A stretch of DNA of 37,880 nucleotides from a virus: positions 1 through 37,880 of IMG/VR virus record IMGVR_UViG_3300046001_002141. The stretch is one strand, 5' to 3'. The position numbers were made by a program, and so were the translations under genes. The notes under the pieces were generated by a model. It saw only the letters and a program-made list of their open reading frames with translations, was not told where the DNA came from and made no database searches. How positions within the stretch are numbered: position 1 is the first letter of the stretch; the number at the start of each line of letters is the position of its first letter. Shown here in pieces: positions 22,835 to 31,867 of the stretch.

Positions 22835-24837
22835 ATATAAAATTCTTAATTGATGGTGCTGATTATGGTCAACCAACTAATGCTAATGACTTTGGTTTTA
22901 CAATTTCAGAAGAGTCAAGCATCAATGCACGTATAGTATCATTCAACAATGACCTTAACTTTACTGGTGCTGCATTTGATTATATCTACACTAACTTAAT
23001 TGATACTGGTGGTTGCTCACTTATTGATGTTGAGGTACAATATATCTGTGAAGGATTTTGTAAACGATTGACAACTGGTTACATCGTAGTAAGTGAATGT
23101 GTATTTGACCTTGATAGATGTAGTGTTACTACTAAGCTATATGATGATTCATTTTCAACAAAGATTAATAACAATAAGTCAATACCATTCTTTTCAGATT
23201 CAAACATCACAAAGAATTTACAACCAATAGTACCTCCTGAGATATACTTTGTTAACTTATTCAATCCAGCAGACAACGTATATCAAACAAGTTCTAATAC
23301 TGGTTTCATAACTATCTATGATGCATTGAAACATCTTGTAGGATGTATGAGTGATAACCTTGTAGACTTTGAATCTGACTATTTCAGAAACCAAATTGAT
23401 TCAAATGGATTTGGTAAAACATTAATGGTAAGTAATGGTCAGGCAATAAGGTCAGATAGTGCCATACATACAAATTTAATCTTTGAAAAGCTATATAATG
23501 CACTCAATAGAAGATTAAGATTAGGTATGGTTATCCAACGTCAACCAAATGGCAAACCAATACTTAGGATTGAAGAGTATGCATACTTTCAACAACTAAC
23601 ACCATCAGTCAATTTATATAATCAACCTGAGATTAAATTTAATTATGATTCAACACAACTATATGCATCTGTTGATTTCGGCTCTGACCCATTTTTAAAT
23701 GACTTTGAATGTGGAGATGATACTCAAAGATGTTCGTTTCCTCAAACTACCTTTAGAGGATTTAGAGATGAAACATTTGGTGTGCTTGGTGAATGTAACA
23801 CGACCAATAAGTTAGACCTTAGTTCAAGTGATATAATCTTTGACACTAATGTGATTGAGAATATATTCAGATTCGATGCAGAGGACTATGATACCGATGT
23901 AGTTCTTGTTGATAGTATTTGGAATGGCTTTGCAAATCCAATATTAGCAGCACAAGGTGACCCATTGGGTGTAGGTGGTCACGTTTACAATGCTGACTAT
24001 ATCAATGAACAAGTTGCTGAGAATTGGCTTGGTGGTTATCCTAACTCACTCTATCAATACTTGCAAGGTTTCGACCCTAACACTACAATTTTCAGAGCAG
24101 AGATAGAAGATACAAATGACCCTATTCAACAATTTACAATAGGTAACCCAACATTAGGAATACAATGTTATTCTGAAATGGTAGGTATTCATTTAAACTT
24201 TACACAAGAAGTAACAGATAATGGCAATAATTTCTTTGGAGATAGATATGTAATACCATTTGATGGTATTTATAGTTTTTCTGCACAATGTGTAAAAGAT
24301 TACTCATTCTATTCACCTGATACATTATCAACATTTGTATGTAAAATACAAAGATTTGAGAGTGACGATACTACATTAATTCAAGAACAATTTGGATTTC
24401 CTAATATAATGACTATTAATAGTGGTAATGTAACAAGTGTTAATTGGAATAATTTAGTATGCATTGCTGGTGACATTATTAAGGTAGATTGGTGTGGTTT
24501 TTCAGTAGATAGTTCAATACCATATGTTGCAAGGATATCAAAAGAAAACATTCAAGAGTTCAAGACATTCTTTGAAGGTAGTGGTAGACCATTTGATAGA
24601 AGTGAATTAGTACCAGTTGACCCAAATGAAATAAGAAGGTTAATCTATAAGTTTGAAAGACCATTGACAATGACTGAGATTGAGCAGATACTTGATAACT
24701 CCTCAAGACCAATTTCATTTGGTAGATGGGATGACCCACTTAGAGTTATTAAAGGCTACATTAAAAAGTTAGATGTTAAGAGCATTATTGAACAAGAAGC
24801 ATCATTTGAACTTAAATCAAATAGAATACTAAGATGA
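22825..24837 (+). CDS. Distal tail / baseplate hub protein
   Basis: A 670-residue protein overlapping the tape measure by 10 bases. It is beta-rich with many Cys (GGCSLIDVEVQYICEGFCKR, ECVFDLDRCSVTTKLYDDSF), a hub-type plan. Residues about 460-570 (MVGIHLNFTQEV, RYVIPFDGIYSFSAQC, VCKIQRFESD, IKVDWCGF) look like an inserted jelly-roll of the C1q/TNF kind. The C-terminal LIYKFERPLTMTEIEQILDN is again hub-like. Function in baseplate assembly is inferred from order and size. Confidence 0.65.
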   Translation: MAVDIKFLIDGADYGQPTNANDFGFTISEESSINARIVSFNNDLNFTGAAFDYIYTNLIDTGGCSLIDVEVQYICEGFCKRLTTGYIVVSECVFDLDRCSVTTKLYDDSFSTKINNNKSIPFFSDSNITKNLQPIVPPEIYFVNLFNPADNVYQTSSNTGFITIYDALKHLVGCMSDNLVDFESDYFRNQIDSNGFGKTLMVSNGQAIRSDSAIHTNLIFEKLYNALNRRLRLGMVIQRQPNGKPILRIEEYAYFQQLTPSVNLYNQPEIKFNYDSTQLYASVDFGSDPFLNDFECGDDTQRCSFPQTTFRGFRDETFGVLGECNTTNKLDLSSSDIIFDTNVIENIFRFDAEDYDTDVVLVDSIWNGFANPILAAQGDPLGVGGHVYNADYINEQVAENWLGGYPNSLYQYLQGFDPNTTIFRAEIEDTNDPIQQFTIGNPTLGIQCYSEMVGIHLNFTQEVTDNGNNFFGDRYVIPFDGIYSFSAQCVKDYSFYSPDTLSTFVCKIQRFESDDTTLIQEQFGFPNIMTINSGNVTSVNWNNLVCIAGDIIKVDWCGFSVDSSIPYVARISKENIQEFKTFFEGSGRPFDRSELVPVDPNEIRRLIYKFERPLTMTEIEQILDNSSRPISFGRWDDPLRVIKGYIKKLDVKSIIEQEASFELKSNRILR

Positions 24838-26501
24838 GTATTATATCCATACCAAATCAGCCTATTATCTTTCATACACAAGATGATATACTTACACCTT
24901 GTGAAGAGTGTGGAAGTAGTGACTACAAACAATTGGTAGACTTCAATGACCAAATATTCTTTCAAGTGGAGACTACACCTTGTAATACTGCAAGGATGTT
25001 TGCTTATGAAACATTTAGTAATGGATGGGCTGAAAATATAGTTGATGGAAATATATGTAGTGATGATATAAATGAAATAGGTATTTACATTGTTAGACTT
25101 AATACCAACTATATATACCAATTGTATCAAGTAACATTTACCATTTTAACATTGGATGAAGGTACATTGAATGTAAGAATAGATGGTTCATCAACATATC
25201 AAATTACATTAGCTGGTACTTACACCTTATACTTTGCCAATCCATTAATTACTGGCAATAGTTTAACATTAAAATTCTTTACTAATACTGGAGAGATTGG
25301 TTGGGTAGGATGCTTGAGTACCTACATTCAAGTTAGTGGTATTGCATCAAGCAATCAGATGAAAGTTGGTATTGTTGATTCAACTACATTAGAAACTATT
25401 GATTTAATACAACCACTATACACTCTTAAAGATAATAAGATTACTACTGCATTTGATTTGACTGATGTTGCACTTAGTGAAGGTTGCTACAGACTTGCAA
25501 TGACTGACTTCTGCACCAATACGTGTGGTCAAAACTATGTTTACAATGGTGAGTTTAGAAGCCTACCAAGAGTAGGTGTAGATGGTTGGACAACAAGCGG
25601 AACGGGTACAACATCATTAAGCGAAGGAGAGGTAGAATTTGTTGTTGATAGTGGACAAGTAGTAAACTTCACCTCTAATGTAGGCAACACACCTTGTGAG
25701 GACTTGTTCTACAATGTCGGTATATTCATTGCATCACGTGATGAAGTTACTATCTTCATCAGCATTGGCGGAAACGAGGTTGAGGTGTTTGGCACAGGAT
25801 ATCAGAATGTATTAGTACAAGCAGGGGCAGGAGACCTACACGTGCAAGTGATTGTTAGGAATCCAACCCCAAGAGATGGCGGCGCAATCATCAACTACAT
25901 AGACATTCAAATTGCAGATGCAGACATCCAATGGGATATGTATAGTGATGTACTTACAATTGGTGACTATAATGATTCTTGTAAATACTTTAAGATAGAA
26001 GGTTGTAATGCAGAAGACCAATTTAATCTTGCATTTGGCGGTAGTTCATTCTTACCAATGATAAGATTAGAAGGTAAAAGAGCAAAGGCACAATACGTGA
26101 CTAATGCTAATACCTTTAGATATGCATCAGGTAAATGGAATGCTAACTATGTCAATAGAGTAAAGCAATGGACATATCACTTTGGTAGATTACCTGAGTA
26201 TGTACTTGACTTTCTATCTACCATCTTCTACTATGATAATTGTTATGTCAATGGTGTATTGATGTTTCCACAAGATAATGCATTCCCTACCATTGATTGG
26301 TCAGATGCAGACACCTATTTAGGTTCATTTGCTATTGACTTAGTTGAGAAAGAGAATAAGGTTGTTAAGGTACAATGTGGTGACTCAGATGCTGATTGTT
26401 TACCATCCATATTAGACAATCAAGATGAACCATTCTTATTGACACAAGACCTAAATAGAATCACTACACAAGATTCTGTTAATTTGTATCAAGAAAATTA
26501 A
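24834..26501 (+). CDS. Baseplate/tail-tip protein with inserted carbohydrate-binding-like domain
   Basis: A 555-residue protein overlapping the hub by ATGA. Cys-rich N-terminus (CEECGSSDYKQLVDF) and several beta-sandwich segments. Residues about 235-365 (NYVYNGEFRSLPRVGVDGWT, VVNFTSNVG, VTIFISIGGNEVEVFG) have the look of a carbohydrate-binding module, and this part (about 25550-25930) is visibly GC-richer than its flanks, so it was probably acquired. A likely host-surface contact. No terminator is obvious after it; a promoter candidate follows at 26483. Confidence 0.65.
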   Translation: MSIISIPNQPIIFHTQDDILTPCEECGSSDYKQLVDFNDQIFFQVETTPCNTARMFAYETFSNGWAENIVDGNICSDDINEIGIYIVRLNTNYIYQLYQVTFTILTLDEGTLNVRIDGSSTYQITLAGTYTLYFANPLITGNSLTLKFFTNTGEIGWVGCLSTYIQVSGIASSNQMKVGIVDSTTLETIDLIQPLYTLKDNKITTAFDLTDVALSEGCYRLAMTDFCTNTCGQNYVYNGEFRSLPRVGVDGWTTSGTGTTSLSEGEVEFVVDSGQVVNFTSNVGNTPCEDLFYNVGIFIASRDEVTIFISIGGNEVEVFGTGYQNVLVQAGAGDLHVQVIVRNPTPRDGGAIINYIDIQIADADIQWDMYSDVLTIGDYNDSCKYFKIEGCNAEDQFNLAFGGSSFLPMIRLEGKRAKAQYVTNANTFRYASGKWNANYVNRVKQWTYHFGRLPEYVLDFLSTIFYYDNCYVNGVLMFPQDNAFPTIDWSDADTYLGSFAIDLVEKENKVVKVQCGDSDADCLPSILDNQDEPFLLTQDLNRITTQDSVNLYQEN

Positions 26502-26510
26502 TTATATTTG
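26483..26510 (+). promoter_or_regulatory. Candidate promoter before the tail-tube gene
   Basis: TTTG (26483-26486) and TATATTTG (26503-26510) with 16 bases between, fitting the Bacteroidetes type. The 77-base leader downstream has a hairpin TGTTAC / GTAACA around 26538-26560. Confidence 0.5.
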
Positions 26511-26587
26511 TTCATCTTTTTGCACATCCGTAGGTTTAAATGTTACGACCTTAAATAGTAACATCAATAACTTTAAATCTATATACA

Positions 26588-27127
26588 ATGGGCTGTGCCT
26601 CATATTGCGAAGGTGGTTTAGAAGTACACGATTTAGTTTCGTGTGGCGAGTATAAACTTGGCGGTGTATCCGCTATTATAATTGGTTCTTGTGCATCTGT
26701 TCTTGCTAATCCTGAAGACTCTGCTGAAATTGAAGCAGCACTACTTGCTGGAACGGCAGTATTAGTTGAAGACATTCGTTTTGCTTTACCCGCTGGTTCA
26801 CCTATTACGGTTGATTCACCAGTAGGTTGTGGTACAACAATACGTATCAACGAAGATAGAACTGCTACACTATATGATGCAAACGTAACTGACCAAAACA
26901 ATGCATTTTATAACTCTTTAAATGCACAGAAGGTTGGTTGGATTATGGCTTATCTATGTGACTCAGGTAAGGTTATCTACATCGACCCACCAGTAGGTAT
27001 CACAACATCTGCTAACTTCATCATTCCTGAACAGAACAACGAACTACAGAGATATGAAGTTACTTTCTCATGGAGAGAAAAGAACATTCCTACACAATTT
27101 GCTGCACCCGCTGGTGTATTTAATTAA
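26588..27127 (+). CDS. Major tail (tube) protein candidate
   Basis: A 179-residue protein with its own promoter candidate and leader, as expected of an abundant virion part. Sequence: HDLVSCGEYKLGGVSAIIIG, then an Ala-rich helix, TIRINEDRTATLYDANVTDQ, and a C-terminus ending ELQRYEVTFSWREKNIPTQF. I know this type as a structural protein of Bacteroidetes phages, and the ending fits tail-tube proteins. Its stop overlaps the next start (TAATG). Confidence 0.6.
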   Translation: MGCASYCEGGLEVHDLVSCGEYKLGGVSAIIIGSCASVLANPEDSAEIEAALLAGTAVLVEDIRFALPAGSPITVDSPVGCGTTIRINEDRTATLYDANVTDQNNAFYNSLNAQKVGWIMAYLCDSGKVIYIDPPVGITTSANFIIPEQNNELQRYEVTFSWREKNIPTQFAAPAGVFN

Positions 27128-28083
27128 TGGAACTCGAAACTAACACTAACGATATTACCACATCTTCTACGGAGGGTGTGGTACTATTTGCATTCGGTAA
27201 GATTGGCTATTACCAAGCAGCATACAACTTAGCCTACTCAATAAAATACCATTCACCTAATGTTAAGATTGCACTATATGTAGATGACATAGGTAAGTGC
27301 TATGGCTCAACTGGTGACATTAACAAGTATGTTGATTCAATAAATCAAATCGAACATTCCGACCTATATGTAGATGGTAAATTTGACCCAGCTATGTTAA
27401 AGGTGTCTTTATATAAGTATTTGCCTTTTAAGTATAATCTTTATCTTGATGTTGATGCAGTATGTTTAAAAGACATCCAACCATTACTTGATGATTTAGT
27501 AAGCACCAAAAGACATTACATCAGTCATTGTGTGGGATATCATACTATAGATTTAGGTCGTGATATCCCATCAATGCAATGGGCATGGGCTGATGATATT
27601 TGGGAGCATTTCAAATTAACAACTGATTCAATACTACCAGCTATAAATAGCAGTCTTCAATTTATTAAAGTATGTAAAGAGTCTAAAGATTTATTTGGTG
27701 TTGTTAGAATCCTTTATACTACCAATCAGCTACCAACAAAAAGATTGAGAATGAAATGGGGTAATGGTCAACCCGATGAACTATATATGAATGTTGCATT
27801 GGCAATGACTGCTTACGACCCATCTTATAAAAATGATGGATTGGTTGGAGGTAATAATAAATCAGAGACTGGTTTTATTCACTTTGCCTCTGTTCGTGGT
27901 TTATCATTTCAAGAAGTTACAGATAATTTTTATTTCCAGTCTTACTATGGAGGTCGTAACTTTACATCAAGGTTCTACACAGAATGGCTTGAGAGACTTT
28001 TAAAAGTAATGATGAAATCAGAAAAGAAAGTACATCAATTTCACATAGATAGAATTATTGGTCAAAAATACGTTAACAAATAA
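27127..28083 (+). CDS. Glycosyltransferase, GT-A fold (GT8-like)
   Basis: A 318-residue enzyme expected to transfer a sugar from a nucleotide sugar. The N-terminal part VVLFAFGKIGYYQAAYNLAY is the usual first strand, YNLYLDVDAVCLKDI carries the DxD metal site (D108, D110), and later MKWGNGQPDELYMNVALA and GFIHFAS fit the GT8 layout with a late His ligand. No signal peptide. It lies inside the virion gene block, coupled to the tail-tube candidate, and is followed by a methyltransferase, so virion glycosylation is possible; alteration of host glycans is the alternative. Confidence 0.8.
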   Translation: MELETNTNDITTSSTEGVVLFAFGKIGYYQAAYNLAYSIKYHSPNVKIALYVDDIGKCYGSTGDINKYVDSINQIEHSDLYVDGKFDPAMLKVSLYKYLPFKYNLYLDVDAVCLKDIQPLLDDLVSTKRHYISHCVGYHTIDLGRDIPSMQWAWADDIWEHFKLTTDSILPAINSSLQFIKVCKESKDLFGVVRILYTTNQLPTKRLRMKWGNGQPDELYMNVALAMTAYDPSYKNDGLVGGNNKSETGFIHFASVRGLSFQEVTDNFYFQSYYGGRNFTSRFYTEWLERLLKVMMKSEKKVHQFHIDRIIGQKYVNK

Positions 28084-28091
28084 TTTTAAAA

Positions 28092-28127
28092 ATGTATAAG
28101 CCTACTAAAAAGAAACCAAAGAAATGA
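28092..28127 (+). CDS. Very short basic ORF (11 residues)
   Basis: MYKPTKKKPKK, stop overlapping the next start as ATGA. Strongly basic. It might be only a leader that couples translation to the methyltransferase, or chance. No other evidence. Confidence 0.3.
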   Translation: MYKPTKKKPKK

Positions 28128-28714
28128 AAGATATATCTACCAAAAAACCGAAAGTAAAAACTAATAAAGTAGAAAAAGATATTGTTACGACAGAAACATT
28201 CACAGAGGTTGCACGGCACGATTGGAACTCAGAAGATGAAGTTGGTAAGTTTTTAGCATCATTAGTTACAATGTCAAAGTATAAGACCATTCTTGAGATT
28301 GGAGTCTTTGAAGGTGAAACAACACAACATCTTATCAAGGCACTACCTAAGGGTGGTCAATATGTAGGTATCGACATTAATGATTATAGAACAGATGCAA
28401 CTAAGTTATATATGGCAGAGGGTGGTAAGTCAATTGATTTTATATTAGGTAACTCACATAACGAATTAAGTAAGCTACCATCTAACCACTTTGATTTAAT
28501 CTTTGTTGATGGTGACCATTCTTGGGAATCAATACTACCTGAGTTTAAGTTAGTAGAAAAGTTAGTAGCACGTGGTGGTGTAATAGCTTACCACGATACA
28601 ATTCATTTAAGTGACCCTAAGAGAATTGTTGACTATGCTGCTTTGTATAAGTACAACACAACAACTTTAAACACACCTGAAGGTCGTGGTATATCTTTAA
28701 TATCTAAATACTAA
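28124..28714 (+). CDS. SAM-dependent methyltransferase (Methyltransf_24-like)
   Basis: A 196-residue class I methyltransferase. Motif I ILEIGVFEGETTQHL (56-70), acidic D84 in YVGIDINDY, and the family end LIFVDGDHSWESILPEF, then GGVIAYHDT. The N-terminal 25 residues are basic. Enzymes of this type are often found with glycosyltransferases and methylate sugars. Next to the GT8-like gene, it probably caps or modifies the transferred sugar. Substrate unknown. Confidence 0.82.
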   Translation: MKDISTKKPKVKTNKVEKDIVTTETFTEVARHDWNSEDEVGKFLASLVTMSKYKTILEIGVFEGETTQHLIKALPKGGQYVGIDINDYRTDATKLYMAEGGKSIDFILGNSHNELSKLPSNHFDLIFVDGDHSWESILPEFKLVEKLVARGGVIAYHDTIHLSDPKRIVDYAALYKYNTTTLNTPEGRGISLISKY

Positions 28715-28718
28715 AACT

Positions 28719-28796
28719 ATGAAACCTACTTTTTGTCGTTCTAAGTCATGTGGCTCACACATCATTAATACTACAACTCCTAAATCAGTAGCATAA
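28719..28796 (+). CDS. Micro-protein (25 residues) coupled to the portal gene
   Basis: MKPTFCRSKSCGSHIINTTT and a short tail, ending in TAATG with the portal start. Two Cys four residues apart and a following His. I recall similar tiny Cys/His proteins before portal genes in Bacteroidetes phages, so it may be real, but size makes it uncertain. Confidence 0.45.
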   Translation: MKPTFCRSKSCGSHIINTTTPKSVA

Positions 28797-30706
28797 TGGC
28801 ACTCTCTATAGAAGAGGTAAATAAGATAGTCAGAAAGTTTGCCTATAAACATAAGGCATTCGAGAATGATAAGTCAAGGTCAATGACCAATCCTATATCT
28901 AAGCGAAGAGTAGGAATGTATCAATACCCTGAATACTGGGATGGTTACAATTTCTCTGCAATGATGTATGATTCAATCTTACCTCATGCTCGTGCTGATG
29001 TCTACCCTGACCATCTTCTATCTGTTAGAAGTCCTAATCAAACAGAGGCACAATATGAGTACATCAAAGCTAATTACAAAGCTACTACTCTTAATGTCTT
29101 TGAAGATTTCAAGGCTACTATCTCACGTGCATTTGCTGACCAAAACTGGTCAATCAATGTAAGACCCGAAACAGATGAACGATTCGGTGAGGACACGTTT
29201 AGTAGATTCATTAATGAAGAGATAGAAAAGTTTGGTAGTGTTGAAGCATTTGTAAAATCAATGTTACCTACTCTAAAGTTGATTGACCCTAATGGTATCA
29301 TTGCCATTGAACCTGAAGACTTTGATATTGAAGACGATGATAATGGTGAAGAGGTATTGATTGGTAACAACCTAATTAAACCAATGCCTTCTTACTATAA
29401 TTGCAAACGTATCGTAGGTCAAGAATATGGTAGATGGTACTTAGTGATTGATGAAGATAATAGTTATGTTAAGGTAGGTAGCAAGGTTGAAGAGTCAGGA
29501 ATCATACTTGAGTTATTTGACGATGTTAACATTTGGAGAATAGAACAAGTAGGTAAGAAAAGTGATATGACTTTTGGTGAACCAGTTGTTTACTTTCAGC
29601 ATGACTTAGGCTATGTACCATGTCGTAAGTTGATGGGTACACCTTTGTTAGTTAATAATGAATTGGTCTTTCAATCTCCATTTATCACGGCAGTACCATT
29701 ACTTGACCAAGTGGTATTAGATGAATCATACTTACAGATGTCAAAGGCTACCTCTGCATTTCCTTTTATGGTTGCATTGGGTGAGATTTGTGAGTTTGTA
29801 GATAGAGAGGGTAACAGATGTGACAATGGTCAAATCTTTGACCCTATTGGTGGTGGGTATAGAACTTGTGGAAGTTGTAGTGGTGCTGGTGTAAAGAGTA
29901 GATTTAGTCCAACTGGAATGCTACTTGTAAAACCTAAGACATCAATGAGTGAGGGAGATAGTGGATTGAGTGGAGACTATATGAAGTTTGTAAGTCCACC
30001 AATGGATACCTTAACTTTCTTGAGAACTGAGATTAATACTCAGATGGATAAGTCAAGGAGTGTACTTCATCTACCTTCAAGTGATGCTGCTGGTACTATT
30101 GGTGAGGCATCAACTGCTACTGGTTCACTCAATAAAATGAGAGCCTTGTATGCGTTTGTTAAACCTATCTCTGACCAACTATTCGGAATGTATGAATTCA
30201 TGCTTAACACTATTGGTCAGATGCGTTACGGCGAATACTTTGGGGGTGTTACTTTGGTATATCCTACTTCGTTTGACATATCTACTCCAAGTGATTACCT
30301 TGCAGTTATATCGGAAGGTATTGCGGCTGGTGTACCTCCAGCGGTAACTTATGCTAATGTATATAATTACATCAAAGCCATCAACTATACTGATGATGAA
30401 AGTGCAGCGGTCTATGAATTGATAATGAATGCTGATGAACTCTTATTGATGGGTCAAGCAGATATAGTTGCACGACTTGGATTAGGTACTATTGAGAAAT
30501 GGCAAGATGTATTACATCAATCAGCACCTCAACTTGTGATGGAATTGATACGTACATTTGTACCTAATGCAGAATATGAAAACTTCCTTGAGCAACCTAT
30601 GCAAGACCAAATAGTTCAACTAAGAGAAGCAGCAGTTAGCAAAGTTCGTGAGGTACTTGACCCTATCCAATTAGCACAACAAAATCTATTGAGTGGCATC
30701 GCTTAG
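28796..30706 (+). CDS. Portal protein
   Basis: A 636-residue protein forming the dodecameric entry ring for DNA. Portal-like segments: a helical clip with VFEDFKATISRAFADQNW, VPLLDQVVLDESYLQMSKAT, then LNKMRALYAFVKPISDQLFG and the C-terminal helical domain. Residues about 340-380 carry a zinc-knuckle-like insertion (GEICEFVDREGNRC and TCGSCSGAG). Length is normal for portals with added domains. It is followed, with 14-base overlap, by the MuF-like gene, as is common. Confidence 0.85.
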   Translation: MALSIEEVNKIVRKFAYKHKAFENDKSRSMTNPISKRRVGMYQYPEYWDGYNFSAMMYDSILPHARADVYPDHLLSVRSPNQTEAQYEYIKANYKATTLNVFEDFKATISRAFADQNWSINVRPETDERFGEDTFSRFINEEIEKFGSVEAFVKSMLPTLKLIDPNGIIAIEPEDFDIEDDDNGEEVLIGNNLIKPMPSYYNCKRIVGQEYGRWYLVIDEDNSYVKVGSKVEESGIILELFDDVNIWRIEQVGKKSDMTFGEPVVYFQHDLGYVPCRKLMGTPLLVNNELVFQSPFITAVPLLDQVVLDESYLQMSKATSAFPFMVALGEICEFVDREGNRCDNGQIFDPIGGGYRTCGSCSGAGVKSRFSPTGMLLVKPKTSMSEGDSGLSGDYMKFVSPPMDTLTFLRTEINTQMDKSRSVLHLPSSDAAGTIGEASTATGSLNKMRALYAFVKPISDQLFGMYEFMLNTIGQMRYGEYFGGVTLVYPTSFDISTPSDYLAVISEGIAAGVPPAVTYANVYNYIKAINYTDDESAAVYELIMNADELLLMGQADIVARLGLGTIEKWQDVLHQSAPQLVMELIRTFVPNAEYENFLEQPMQDQIVQLREAAVSKVREVLDPIQLAQQNLLSGIA

Positions 30707-31607
30707 TGATATAGTTAAGGAGAAAATAAAACTCTTTGATAGCACACCTGATAAGATGGGTACTGCTACAGAGAGAGTTCAGTTAAAAATATGGAAAGAA
30801 CTGCTACCAGTTATCAATGACTTAGAAGTAGATTCTACTGGTAACATCATACAGAGTGATAACAACATAGCACGTATTGGAATCATTGCAGATAAGTTAA
30901 ATGAGGCATTAGCTGGTAAGGAATACCAAGCAGTTATTAAAACCTTTCTTAATTCTATTGATGAAGGTGTGGTGTTATCTAATGAAGTGGCTCAAAAGTT
31001 TGACCCAGCATTTGAACCAACGGCTGCTCAGACTAAGCTACTTCAAATATCTAAAACCAATGCTATTGATACTTTCATTGGTAGTGGATTAAAGAACAAT
31101 GTTACTCAACCATTCTTAGAACAATTAGTAGTTAACATATCAGCACGTGCGCCACTAAGAGATACTATTAATGCACTACAAGGTACTATACTTGGTACTG
31201 ATGCTAATGAAGGTTTGTTATTGAGACACATTAAGACTACTGCATTAACGGCTCAAGCGGTTGCTGATAGGTCTTATTCAGCAGCGGTAAATGAAACCAT
31301 TGGTGCTATCTACTTTGAATATCTTGGTGGTGAGATTCCTACTACAAGACCATTCTGTCAACATCGTGAGGGTGAAGTATTCCATAAGGGAGAAATAGAA
31401 AAGTGGGGTAATGGTGAAAATTCTGCTGGTATTGACGATATTGAAGATGGTACTTGGGCTGGTAGAATTGATGGTACTGATGCTAAGAGTATATTCACCT
31501 TTGTTGGTGGGTGGAATTGTAGACATTACTTATTACCAATTGAATCAGATATGGTAGATGATTCTGTAAAGGCAAGAGCAAAAGCAGAAGGTTTTAAACC
31601 AATATAA
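30693..31607 (+). CDS. MuF-like head morphogenesis protein
   Basis: A 304-residue protein starting with GTG inside the portal end. Helical N-terminal two thirds, then the MuF-type C-terminal part: TRPFCQHREGEVFHKGEIEKW and GGWNCRHYLLPI, with Cys/His spacing typical of the family. It acts in early head assembly on the portal. After it comes an A-rich spacer and a TATCTTTA promoter-like box. Confidence 0.85.
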   Translation: MASLSDIVKEKIKLFDSTPDKMGTATERVQLKIWKELLPVINDLEVDSTGNIIQSDNNIARIGIIADKLNEALAGKEYQAVIKTFLNSIDEGVVLSNEVAQKFDPAFEPTAAQTKLLQISKTNAIDTFIGSGLKNNVTQPFLEQLVVNISARAPLRDTINALQGTILGTDANEGLLLRHIKTTALTAQAVADRSYSAAVNETIGAIYFEYLGGEIPTTRPFCQHREGEVFHKGEIEKWGNGENSAGIDDIEDGTWAGRIDGTDAKSIFTFVGGWNCRHYLLPIESDMVDDSVKARAKAEGFKPI

Positions 31608-31624
31608 CACAATCAAAAAATTAT

Positions 31625-31632
31625 TATCTTTA
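31625..31632 (+). promoter_or_regulatory. TATCTTTA promoter-like box (late type)
   Basis: The sequence AATTATTATCTTTACC resembles AGTATTATCTTTACC at 33141-33148, before the capsid gene. No clear -33 TTTG at the standard distance here, so confidence is moderate to low. Confidence 0.35.
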
Positions 31633-31636
31633 CCAA

Positions 31637-31867
31637 ATGAACGTAATAGTAACACCTGATGGGGATATCAAAAAGGTATCTAACATGGTTGCTGAACTAC
31701 TCATTATGAATGGTGGTCGCAAATTAGAACTTAAACCAATTGAACTAAATACAAATAACAATGAAGGAGAACGAAGCATTGGAACTGGTAAAGTTCCTAA
31801 ATCTCGAAAACGCAGAATCAATAGAGGAAGCGAAGGAAAAATTTACAGCACAATGGATAAAAAGTGA
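31637..31867 (+). CDS. Small virion-region protein overlapping the scaffold gene
   Basis: A 76-residue protein. The first half (MNVIVTPDGDIKKVSNMVAE, LLIMNGGRKLELKPIELNT) is of a type seen before scaffold genes. The second half is basic and overlaps the scaffold gene by 107 bases in another frame. The start is preceded by the TATCTTTA box. Function unknown. Confidence 0.55.
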   Translation: MNVIVTPDGDIKKVSNMVAELLIMNGGRKLELKPIELNTNNNEGERSIGTGKVPKSRKRRINRGSEGKIYSTMDKK

